Shown here: positions 17,034 to 24,484 of the stretch, one piece after another
Layout: each line of letters begins with the position of its first letter
How positions within the stretch are numbered: the first letter of the stretch is position 1
From: Candidatus Poribacteria bacterium
GTDB taxonomy: Bacteria > Poribacteria > WGA-4E > WGA-3G
Reading direction: 5' to 3'
Length of the DNA stretch: 64,000 bases
Assembly (NCBI GenBank): GCA_022821725.1
Contig: JAJEDB010000128.1
Location: forward strand, 27,814-91,813
Program-made: the position numbers and the translations under genes
The notes under the pieces: generated by a model
What the model was told of the DNA's origin: nothing
Database searches by the model: none
Seen by the model: only the letters and a program-made list of their open reading frames with translations

Positions 17034-19232
17034 ATGGAGCATCGACAAGATTTGATAGTTAAAAATATTGGGGTTGATACGGGTGGCACCTTCACAGACA
17101 TTGTGATGCGTATTAATGGCGATCTGTTCACACACAAAGTCCTGTCCACCCCGCAGAATCCCGCCCTCGCCGTCATACAGGGTGTGAGTGAAATCTTGCA
17201 TCAGCACGACACCGATACTGAACGGAAGCCGGACATTGTCCACGGATCGACAGTCGCAACGAACGCACTTCTTGAGCGCAGGGGGGCGCGTATCGCCCTC
17301 GTCACGACGAAGGATTTTGAGGACATTTTAGAGATCGGGAGACAGGCGCGTCCGGACCTCTATGATTTCTTCGTGGAACGACCCGCGCCACTTGTCCCTG
17401 CCGATAGACGCTTCGGTATATCGGAACGCACACTGCACACAGGTGAAATCCAGACCGAGATTGAACCCAGCGATTTAGAGGCGCTCACGTCTGAACTCTC
17501 CGCATTGGAACTGGATGCCATCGCCGTCTGTTTCCTCTTTGCCTACGTCAATCCACACAACGAACAGATTGTTGCGAACTATCTTTCACGGCTCGGTATA
17601 CCCGTCTCATGTTCACACGAAGTCTTACCGGAATATCGAGAGTATGCGCGGTTCAGCACCACTGTAGCGAACGCGTATATCCGTCCCACTTTGGAACGGC
17701 ATCTCTCTACGCTGATCGATTCTGACTTGCTGCGTAGCTTTAACGAAACCGTAAGCCTGCAACAACGGCGCAGGCGGCTCCAGAGGGAAACCCTTCAAGG
17801 TCCAGATCCCGTTATTTCTCCGCAAGGAAAAATTGAAAATCCGCAAGGAAAAATTAAAAAATCTTTCCGTTTGATGCTTTCTAATGGCGGTTGTATTTCA
17901 GCAAGCAATTTTGAATCCGCGGGGATCCGCACGGTCCTTTCCGGGCCCGCCGGTGGTGTTATTGGTGCGTATCAAGTCGCCAAGGCTGCTGGCTACGACC
18001 AAATCATCACGTTTGATATGGGGGGCACTTCAACGGATGTGAGTCTCTGCAACAGCGGGATTTCCCTCACGACCGAGAGCACGATTAGTGGACTCCCGAT
18101 CAAAGTGCCACTGATTGATATTCACACTGTTGGTGCGGGGGGCGGTTCTATTGCGACTGTGGATGCAGGCGGTGCCCTACGCGTGGGACCGGAAAGTGCC
18201 GGCGCAGATCCGGGTCCGATATGTTACGGAAACAACGGGGCAGATGTGACAGTCACCGATGCAAACCTTTACTTAGGACGTATCGCGGCGACCCAGTTCT
18301 TGGGCGGTGCGATGTCCCTTGATGCCGATAAGACCCGCACGCACATTGAAGAATTTGCAAAGCGTCTTGGCGTTCCACCCCTACAAGCGGCGGATGGCAT
18401 CCTGAAGGTCGCTAACGCGGCGATGGAACGCGCCATTAAAGTCATCTCTGTTGAGCGTGGGTTCGATACACGCGATTTCACACTCGTCTCCTTCGGCGGT
18501 GCGGGCGGTTTGCATGCCGCATTTATGGCGGAGAATCTCGGCATCGAGACCGTGCTTATTCCACCAAATGGGGGTTTGCTCTCCGCTTACGGGATGCTCT
18601 TCGCAGATGTCGTTAAAGATTATTCGCAGACAGTGCTATGGCAGTTTTCGGAAGCACGCCATCACGATGTAGGGAGCACAGATCTTGTTGAGGCGTTGAA
18701 CGCTGGTTTTGATACACTCTTAACCCGTGCAGAGAACGAGATGAAAAATGAGGGGTTCGCGCCGCACCAGCTTAAGATTGACCGTTCGCTCGATATGCGG
18801 TATCAGGGACAGTCTTATGAGTTGAATATCCCCTGTTTTATCGCAGAATCTGAGCCTGCAACCGAAGTCGTAGAAACCCTTGTTAAAAGGTTTCACGCTG
18901 CGCATGAACATCGGTTTGGCTATGCCCGGACCGATGCCCCGGTGGAAGTGGTGAACCTTCGCCTTACAGCCACTGGAGAGACCGACAAACCGCCCATCGC
19001 ATCAGCCCCGCTTGCCGATGCTGATGCCGCTGAGGCGTTTACGGTCCAAAATCCTGTTATCTTTGAGGGTGAGGCGCTCCCTACCAATTTCTACCGCCGT
19101 GAGGTGTTATGTCCCGGCAATCGCATCGCGGGTCCCGCGATTGTCACAGAATTTAGCGCGACAACTGTAATACCTCCAAATTTCTCCGCCGTTGTTGATG
19201 TCTACCAGAATCTTATTTTGAGTAAAAAATAG
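17034..19232 (+). CDS. Hydantoinase/oxoprolinase A family protein (HyuA)
   Basis: ATP-dependent N-methylhydantoinase/5-oxoprolinase A subunit, 732 aa from ATG 17034. The N-terminal nucleotide-binding segment is IGVDTGGTFTDIVMR, later TVLSGPAGGVIGAYQVA, ITFDMGGTSTDVSL and VSFGGAGGLHAAFMAE, all family hallmarks. About residues 240-278 (from RSFNETVSLQQRRRR to PQGKIKKSFR) are an extra segment between the helix before and the LMLSNGG strand, encoded by a copy of the dispersed mosaic repeat (17755-17866). The insertion keeps the frame. No HyuB gene follows; the substrate is unknown. Start chosen because the preceding stop is adjacent; earlier in-frame starts would lie inside the neighbouring gene. 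Confidence 0.88.
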   Translation: MEHRQDLIVKNIGVDTGGTFTDIVMRINGDLFTHKVLSTPQNPALAVIQGVSEILHQHDTDTERKPDIVHGSTVATNALLERRGARIALVTTKDFEDILEIGRQARPDLYDFFVERPAPLVPADRRFGISERTLHTGEIQTEIEPSDLEALTSELSALELDAIAVCFLFAYVNPHNEQIVANYLSRLGIPVSCSHEVLPEYREYARFSTTVANAYIRPTLERHLSTLIDSDLLRSFNETVSLQQRRRRLQRETLQGPDPVISPQGKIENPQGKIKKSFRLMLSNGGCISASNFESAGIRTVLSGPAGGVIGAYQVAKAAGYDQIITFDMGGTSTDVSLCNSGISLTTESTISGLPIKVPLIDIHTVGAGGGSIATVDAGGALRVGPESAGADPGPICYGNNGADVTVTDANLYLGRIAATQFLGGAMSLDADKTRTHIEEFAKRLGVPPLQAADGILKVANAAMERAIKVISVERGFDTRDFTLVSFGGAGGLHAAFMAENLGIETVLIPPNGGLLSAYGMLFADVVKDYSQTVLWQFSEARHHDVGSTDLVEALNAGFDTLLTRAENEMKNEGFAPHQLKIDRSLDMRYQGQSYELNIPCFIAESEPATEVVETLVKRFHAAHEHRFGYARTDAPVEVVNLRLTATGETDKPPIASAPLADADAAEAFTVQNPVIFEGEALPTNFYRREVLCPGNRIAGPAIVTEFSATTVIPPNFSAVVDVYQNLILSKK
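17755..17866 (+). repeat. Mosaic repeat inserted in frame in the hydantoinase gene
   Basis: Starts with the palindromic module AGCCTGCAACAACGGCGCAG (also found at 37236-37256 inverted and at 63774) and ends with two tandem copies of the CCGCAAGGAAAAATT(A/G)AAAA module, coding for PQGKIENPQGKIKK. Coordinates are good to within a few bases. Confidence 0.85.
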
Positions 19233-19250
19233 GAAAGGAAAAATTAAGAT

Positions 19251-20444
19251 ATGGAAATTACGGATGTAAAAACCATTTTGACGGCACCGAATGGCACTCG
19301 GCTTGTCGTTGTTAAGATTGAAACGAGTGAACCCGGTTTATACGGGATCGGGTGTGCGACGTTTACACAGCGTCCGCTCGCTGTAGCCACCGCAGTCGAT
19401 GAATATCTCAAGCCCTTTCTCATCGGAAAAGATCCGACGAACATAGAGGACATCTTCCAGACCAGTTTCGTCAGTTCCTATTGGCGGAACGGTCCAGTGC
19501 TGAACAACGCTCTCAGCGGTGTGGACATCGCCTTATGGGACATCATGGGCAAGCGTGCCAACATGCCTGTTTACCAACTACTCGGCGGTAAATGCCGAGA
19601 AGCGGCAACACTTTATGCACACGCAGGTGGTAGCACTTTTGAGGAGGTGGAGGAGAACATCCGCCGTTATATGGAGCAAGGCTATCGCTATGTCCGCGCA
19701 CAGGTGGCAATACCGGGGTATTCGACGTATGGTGCCGGCAGTGGGAGACGAAGTTCACCCGCTTTTGAACCGACGCCTTATGTCAATACCGTCATCAAAC
19801 TCTTCGACCATTTACGGACACATCTCGGTGAGGAGGTAGAACTCCTTCACGACGTGCATGAACGCATCCCGCCCATCCAAGCGATTAATCTCGCGAAAGG
19901 ACTGGAACCGTATAACCTCTTTTTCCTTGAAGACCCGTTTGCGCCTGAAGACGTTGACTATTTCCAACTCATGCGTCAACAAACGAGTATCCCGATTGCG
20001 ATGGGTGAATTGTTCAACAACCCGAATGAATACGTTCACCTTATCAAGGATCGGCTTATCGACTTTATTCGGGTGCATATCTCACAAATCGGGGGTATCA
20101 GTCCTGCGCGTAAGCTCGCCGCGTTCTGTGAATTCTTCGGTATCCGCACGGCATGGCACGGTCCTGGCGATGTTTCTCCGGTTGGACATGCTGCCAATGT
20201 TGCGTTGGATCTCGCATGCTATAACTTCGGTATTCAGGAGCAGCATGTCTTTGGCGAAAACACCAAAGCGGTCTTCCCGGGGTGTCCCGAAATTCGAGAT
20301 GGCTGTTTTTGGATAAATGAGGCACCGGGGCTGGGTATCGATGTAGATGAAGAACTCGCGGCACGCTTCCCGTTTCCGGAGCATCCCCTCAACGGGGGGT
20401 GGGCACCCGTGCGGCGAATGGACGGCACAGTTATCCGACCTTAG
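19251..20444 (+). CDS. Mandelate racemase/enolase-superfamily dehydratase (ManD/RspA type)
   Basis: Mg-dependent sugar-acid dehydratase, 397 aa, most like the D-mannonate/D-gluconate dehydratase (ManD, RspA) subgroup: capping domain with SALSGVDIALWDIMGK, metal ligands in LLHDVHERIPP, FFLEDPF and AMGELF, then HISQIGGISPARKLAAFCE, and HGPGDVSPVGHAANVALD, the subgroup's active-site loop. RBS AGGAAAGG upstream. Last gene of the operon from 14900. Its 3' end overlaps the convergent murB by 14 bp. Confidence 0.9.
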   Translation: MEITDVKTILTAPNGTRLVVVKIETSEPGLYGIGCATFTQRPLAVATAVDEYLKPFLIGKDPTNIEDIFQTSFVSSYWRNGPVLNNALSGVDIALWDIMGKRANMPVYQLLGGKCREAATLYAHAGGSTFEEVEENIRRYMEQGYRYVRAQVAIPGYSTYGAGSGRRSSPAFEPTPYVNTVIKLFDHLRTHLGEEVELLHDVHERIPPIQAINLAKGLEPYNLFFLEDPFAPEDVDYFQLMRQQTSIPIAMGELFNNPNEYVHLIKDRLIDFIRVHISQIGGISPARKLAAFCEFFGIRTAWHGPGDVSPVGHAANVALDLACYNFGIQEQHVFGENTKAVFPGCPEIRDGCFWINEAPGLGIDVDEELAARFPFPEHPLNGGWAPVRRMDGTVIRP

Positions 20445-21351
20445 TGTCGAATCCCAATCGTTTTACCTCGGTGTGTAGGGAGATCCCTGTCTTTTCACGC
20501 ACTTGTTGTTGGATATATGCAACCAAATCTAACACATCCGCCGCCGTTGCGTTGTCGATATTGAGAATAAAATTGCCGTGGACCGTGGACACCTCCGCAC
20601 CCCCGATACGATGACCTTTCAGACCACTGACATCAATCAGCCGTCCTGCGGAATCGCCGGGTGGATTTTTGAACATACATCCGGCATTCTCTTCGGCGAA
20701 GGGTTGCGTTTCGACTTTCTGTTTATAGAACGCTTGCATCCGTGCCGTGATTGTATCGGCGTCTCCGGGTTCGAGTTTCAGCGTCGCGCCTGTAACACAG
20801 AAATAGGTGTCCAAGCCGCTGCGTCGGTATTCAAATTCTGCTTCGGTGTGGGTTAAGGTGACACGTTCACCCGTATCAGTCATGACCGTGACATCTGTGA
20901 CGACATCTCCGAAACTACTCCCCCATGCGCCGGCGTTCATAATCAAGGCACCACCGACGGAACCGGGGATACCGAGCGCAAATTCCACACCGCTCAGACC
21001 GCCTCGAGACATCACCTTTGAGAGTCTCGGCAGCGAAAGACCTGCGCCGACCGAAACAACGTTCCCATCGACCTGTAGTTTCGCTAACTCCCCGATTAAC
21101 CTGATACTGATGCCGTTGAAGCCGGTGTCGCTCACCAGCAGATTTGAGCCGCGACCAATAATCGCGATTGGAACCTCCCACTGTCGATGGAAACGTGCCA
21201 GTGCTGCCAATTGGCTTACCGTGCTAACTTCGATGTAAGCGGTCGCTTCGCCACCGATGCCGAAGTAGGTATGTTTTGCGAGGGGTTCTCCAAACCGGAC
21301 CCGTGAGCCTGAATCCTTTACGATGTCCAACAGCGCATCTTTCCACTCCAT
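20431..21351 (-). CDS. murB: UDP-N-acetylenolpyruvoylglucosamine reductase
   Basis: NADPH/FAD enzyme that makes UDP-MurNAc, the second committed step of peptidoglycan synthesis; cytosolic. FAD-binding segments: YFGIGGEATAYIEV, IIGRGSNLLVSD and GIPGSVGGALIMNAGAWG. The C-terminal domain has MFKNPPGDSAGRLID and GLKGHRIGGAEVS..HGNFILN. Length 306 aa fits the type II (shorter) MurB class. Convergent with the dehydratase gene, and 13 bp downstream of the Dam-type methylase, so possibly read from the same minus-strand transcript. Confidence 0.93.
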   Translation of the reverse strand: MEWKDALLDIVKDSGSRVRFGEPLAKHTYFGIGGEATAYIEVSTVSQLAALARFHRQWEVPIAIIGRGSNLLVSDTGFNGISIRLIGELAKLQVDGNVVSVGAGLSLPRLSKVMSRGGLSGVEFALGIPGSVGGALIMNAGAWGSSFGDVVTDVTVMTDTGERVTLTHTEAEFEYRRSGLDTYFCVTGATLKLEPGDADTITARMQAFYKQKVETQPFAEENAGCMFKNPPGDSAGRLIDVSGLKGHRIGGAEVSTVHGNFILNIDNATAADVLDLVAYIQQQVREKTGISLHTEVKRLGFDTKVG

Positions 21352-21364
21352 ATCGCGATTCCTC

Positions 21365-22201
21365 TTAGTAATTTTTGATAAACAATTCTTTCCCTTTTGC
21401 CGCGTTCCCTTTACGGTAATTGTTCATTCCGTATTGTAGTGTCCACTCCTGAATCTCAGCGAAATCGAAGAGGTCCCTAATGACAGGCGAGTCGTCATAA
21501 GTAATCAACCATTTGTGTGGGCATTCCCTCATATTCTCAGCAAATTGCACATGGTCAAAAGCCGTATGCAGTGCGCCTCTCACCCCGTATAATTTCGACG
21601 CAGCTGCTTTCCAATAGGGCGGATCAAGAAAAAGAAATACATCGGGGTCGCCGTCTTGAAAAAGTGCCTCGGTATAATCTCCATTCGTAATTTTGACACC
21701 GGAGAGATAGGGGCAAATGTTTTTCACACGTTCAATGGATGAATCCGTAAAACGTTTCTCATAGGCAGATTGTGAATATCCGCCGGAATCCACCGTGCCA
21801 GAAAAAGTAATGCGATTGAGCACAAAGAAGCGCACAGCACGTTGAAACTCGCAGAGTAATTCTCGGTTATGGCTTAGTTCATCCTTTGCCTCTGTTAATT
21901 CTTCAAACAGAGTCCGTCCATCTGTAGTGGTTGTGTGTTTTTCTCTGAGTGCGTCAACTAAACTGGGCCCATAATCTCTTGCCTGTTTCCAAAAGCAGTA
22001 GAGGTCGTAGTTGAGATCGTTAATCCAGTAGGACTTAATATGGTTTTGAAAGAGGCTTCGGATCGCAAAAAAGACAGAACCTCCACCCACGAAAGGCTCT
22101 CGAAATTCCGATATATTCACCGGAATCCGCGGCAGGATCTGTTTGAGTGCCCGTGATTTACCTCCTGGATACCGTAGTGGGCTTTTGGCTAATTTACGCA
22201 T
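21365..22201 (-). CDS. Dam-type (D12 class) DNA adenine N6-methyltransferase
   Basis: Transfers a methyl group from SAM to adenine in a specific site. Motifs: SPLRYPGGKSRALKQIL at the N-terminus (D12 class signature), REPFVGGGSVFFAI (motif I, SAM binding), and LFLDPPYW (motif IV, DPPY). Length 278 aa is normal for the family. Its ATG lies in the last codons of the gene upstream (8-bp overlap), which I read as a restriction endonuclease, so the two form a type II restriction-modification pair. The recognition sequence is not deducible. Confidence 0.9.
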   Translation of the reverse strand: MRKLAKSPLRYPGGKSRALKQILPRIPVNISEFREPFVGGGSVFFAIRSLFQNHIKSYWINDLNYDLYCFWKQARDYGPSLVDALREKHTTTTDGRTLFEELTEAKDELSHNRELLCEFQRAVRFFVLNRITFSGTVDSGGYSQSAYEKRFTDSSIERVKNICPYLSGVKITNGDYTEALFQDGDPDVFLFLDPPYWKAAASKLYGVRGALHTAFDHVQFAENMRECPHKWLITYDDSPVIRDLFDFAEIQEWTLQYGMNNYRKGNAAKGKELFIKNY

Positions 22202-23411
22202 GGCGACCCGTTATCCATACTTGTAATCTGTTATTTTGACCTGCTTCTTGGTTAAGCAAAATGAGTCTTTTTTGATGTGTTTGCGTCAAACGATTTGCTG
22301 CAGAAAAATTAAACACATCCTCTGTAGCGCAAGGTAGAAGCAGGTTACCAATGAGATCACCTGTTAGTTTCAATCGGGTGATAAACTGGATATTTGTTCT
22401 TTCATCAATTGCTACTTCTTCCATATTCGCAAAAAGAATCAGTTTGAACAGTCCGTCCTTGATGTCATCTTCAGCCGGAAGTTTCCCTCTGCTACTGTTT
22501 TTAGATTCTTGTATGACTAACTGTTCGTTTTCCCAGTAAATTTCATCGGCGGTTAAATAATACTGCCCACCCAGATAGTTTGAAATGTCGAAAACGCCTT
22601 TGGTATTTTCTTCAAGAGATTCTAAGATGTGCGTTGTTACGGATTCTCTATGGGCAGCTTCGTAGGAGCGTGGGAGACTTGCCTCTTTAAAAGATGCTAA
22701 ACTAAAATGACCATTCGCTTTAAATTTTTCAAGAGTCTGTAGGTGGTTTTTAGGACTGTGAACGGCGACGTTTCTCTCCCGGGATATTTTCTTGTATCCA
22801 TCAACTGCGTTCAGATAAATTGGCGCAAAATCTTTTTCAAAGTGTGTTGTGTTCCAGTGCAGCGCGGTCATCTGATACCGACTCACCTCAAACAATTTCT
22901 CACGCACGCTTTCAACGTTCAGAATCTGATTGGTAATTCGGTCGGTTGTGCTTGGTTTTCTCTCCGCATCTTCATACCACGCTAAGATAATGTAGATGTT
23001 CAAGAGGTTCATCCATGAAAATGTGATGAAGTTAATCCGGTCATTATTCTGCGTACCCGCGCCCTCATCTTTGATAATCGGAATGATTGTTACCTTTTTT
23101 GTATTGAAGTGGAACGTGTTATAAATCCGTGCGAAGGGGTAAGAGCGCGTCCGTTTCGGTGAAACCCATTTTGAAAAAGCCAGATTATTTCCTGATGTTC
23201 CCAAATCAATGAGTCCGGATGCCTGTGCTTGATTTACGTCAAATCGGCTTATATCATACGCTTCAAATTTCTCTGGGTTGAGATGTGGTATATATGTCGC
23301 ATCTCTTATGAAGCCTTTCAGATAGAGTGTAGGCACGAGTGTTCTCCGTGTGTTTTGGCAGTTGAATTTAGGATAATGCCAATTATACACGGATGTGAAG
23401 GGCAATTTCAA
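22194..23411 (-). CDS. Putative restriction endonuclease partner of the D12 methylase
   Basis: A 405-aa protein of unrecognised family. Near residue 290, ADEIYWENEQLVIQESKNS is a plausible PD-(D/E)XK core: acidic residue, beta-hairpin, then ExK (Glu-Ser-Lys). Overlap of 8 bp with a D12-class adenine methylase strongly suggests that it is the cognate nuclease of a type II system. The start is uncertain: TTG at 23411 is the first in frame; a GTG about 24 codons later is an alternative. Strand and operon as for the methylase. Confidence 0.6.
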   Translation of the reverse strand: MKLPFTSVYNWHYPKFNCQNTRRTLVPTLYLKGFIRDATYIPHLNPEKFEAYDISRFDVNQAQASGLIDLGTSGNNLAFSKWVSPKRTRSYPFARIYNTFHFNTKKVTIIPIIKDEGAGTQNNDRINFITFSWMNLLNIYIILAWYEDAERKPSTTDRITNQILNVESVREKLFEVSRYQMTALHWNTTHFEKDFAPIYLNAVDGYKKISRERNVAVHSPKNHLQTLEKFKANGHFSLASFKEASLPRSYEAAHRESVTTHILESLEENTKGVFDISNYLGGQYYLTADEIYWENEQLVIQESKNSSRGKLPAEDDIKDGLFKLILFANMEEVAIDERTNIQFITRLKLTGDLIGNLLLPCATEDVFNFSAANRLTQTHQKRLILLNQEAGQNNRLQVWITGRHA

Positions 23412-23457
23412 GGGGAATTGTCCAAGTTATAGGGCTATTGAGTTTTCTCTTTCGTAG

Positions 23458-23591
23458 CGCAAACTTTTAGTTTGCGACACCCATAGACACAAACTAAATC
23501 AAGATTAATTTATTCATTCGGTAATTTCTGAACGTGCGATAAATCGCACTACTACGAACCAATCCGTTTGTAGTAGGGCAATTCATTGCCC
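23458..23591. repeat. Three short palindromes with a shared GTAGTAG-like flank
   Basis: Between the divergent genes at 23411 and 23799 (387 bp with no other gene) lie CGCAAACT-TTT-AGTTTGCG (23458-23476), GTGCGAT-AA-ATCGCAC (23534-23549) and GGGCAAT-TC-ATTGCCC (23576-23591). Each stem differs but each is preceded on one strand by GTAG(C/TAG). The last two are framed by an inverted CGGTAATT/ATTACCGAATT pair. Apart from a possible promoter nothing else is seen in the gap. Confidence 0.6.
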
Positions 23592-23798
23592 GTCTATTAC
23601 CGAATTATTTTCTGAAACTTCATGAACCTCGCCTATCAATATTAAGTCGTTATAAACATCTCTTCTTGTTTAGAAAAAAAATAAAAAACGAACCTTTTCC
23701 GAACAGACTTGACTAAAGAGGCAGAACCCAATTGTGAACGCCTTTCAAAAAGTAGTCGAGGCATTCATAAAATCAAAATTCCAATAGGAGAAATGAAA

Positions 23799-24308
23799 AT
23801 GAAGCAGAGAATGTTGACAATCGGTGCAATCGCAGTTATCGCAATCGTAGGTTTGTTTGTTTTTGAACACGCAACGTCAGCACAGCGTCCCGACCGGAAC
23901 GCACAAGGGCAACGCGGAAACCGTCAGGGCGGCGACCGAGGCGGCAGGGGCATGACGGGAATGATGAACCCCGCGTCTTTAGTCGATAATTCTTGGGTCG
24001 ATTTGACCTTCACGCTGAAAGTCGATGATGAGACCCTTGTGAAGGCACGTCCTGTCTATCAGATGGCTCGCGATAAATTTCAAGCGAAGATGAAAGAGGC
24101 ACAGGCATCGGGGGACATGAGAGCCGCTATGTCGGAGATGCAAAGTTTTGCGGCAACCGTCGGGAAAGAGTTCCAAGCGAACCTCAAAGAGGTATTGACT
24201 GAAGAGCAGATGAAGAAACTCAACGAATTGACGAAAGAGCGTCAGATGGCACAGCAGAGTCGTATGAACCGTTGGCGTGGTGGCGGTGGTGGCGGTGGCA
24301 GACAGTAA
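23799..24308 (+). CDS. Small exported Spy/CpxP-like protein
   Basis: A 169-aa protein. Residues 1-28 are a signal peptide (MKQRMLTIGAIAVIAIVGLF then ATSA before QRPD). The mature part has a Gly/Arg/Gln-rich segment, then helices with ARDKFQAKMKEAQ and VLTEEQMKKLNELTKE, resembling the LTxxQ repeats of Spy/CpxP periplasmic chaperones, and a Gly-rich tail (GGGGGGGRQ). Start chosen at ATG 23799, with AGGAG 8 bp upstream; ATG 23793 and longer versions are less well spaced. Possible role in envelope stress or metal binding; unproven. Confidence 0.6.
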   Translation: MKQRMLTIGAIAVIAIVGLFVFEHATSAQRPDRNAQGQRGNRQGGDRGGRGMTGMMNPASLVDNSWVDLTFTLKVDDETLVKARPVYQMARDKFQAKMKEAQASGDMRAAMSEMQSFAATVGKEFQANLKEVLTEEQMKKLNELTKERQMAQQSRMNRWRGGGGGGGRQ

Positions 24309-24353
24309 TCATCGCATAGTAGCAAACGCAAATCTCATTCGTTGTTGCACGTT

Positions 24354-24386
24354 AGGTCGGGTTTTTTGCTCGACCTTTCTCCTTTT
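24354..24386 (+). terminator. Probable terminator after the Spy-like gene
   Basis: AGGTCG (24354-24359) pairs with CGACCT (24371-24376) across an 11-nt T-rich loop and is followed by TTCTCCTTTT. Confidence 0.5.
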
Positions 24387-24400
24387 AAAACGATTCCTGT

Positions 24401-24456
24401 AGGAGCGAGTGTTTTTGCTTGGGTGTTTCTGCGTATTGCTTGGGTATTTCTGCGGA
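24401..24456 (+). repeat. Mosaic repeat, doubled TTGCTTGGGT module
   Basis: GTTTTTGCTTGGGTGTTTCT and, a few bases later, TTGCTTGGGTATTTCTGCGG: the module of 9901-9944 in tandem. Confidence 0.65.
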
Positions 24457-24484
24457 TTTCCCCATGCTCGCGATTCTCCAAAAA

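Noticed and set aside
23458..23591. CRISPR array
   Set aside because: The three palindromes differ in sequence and spacing and there are no constant direct repeats or cas genes nearby.
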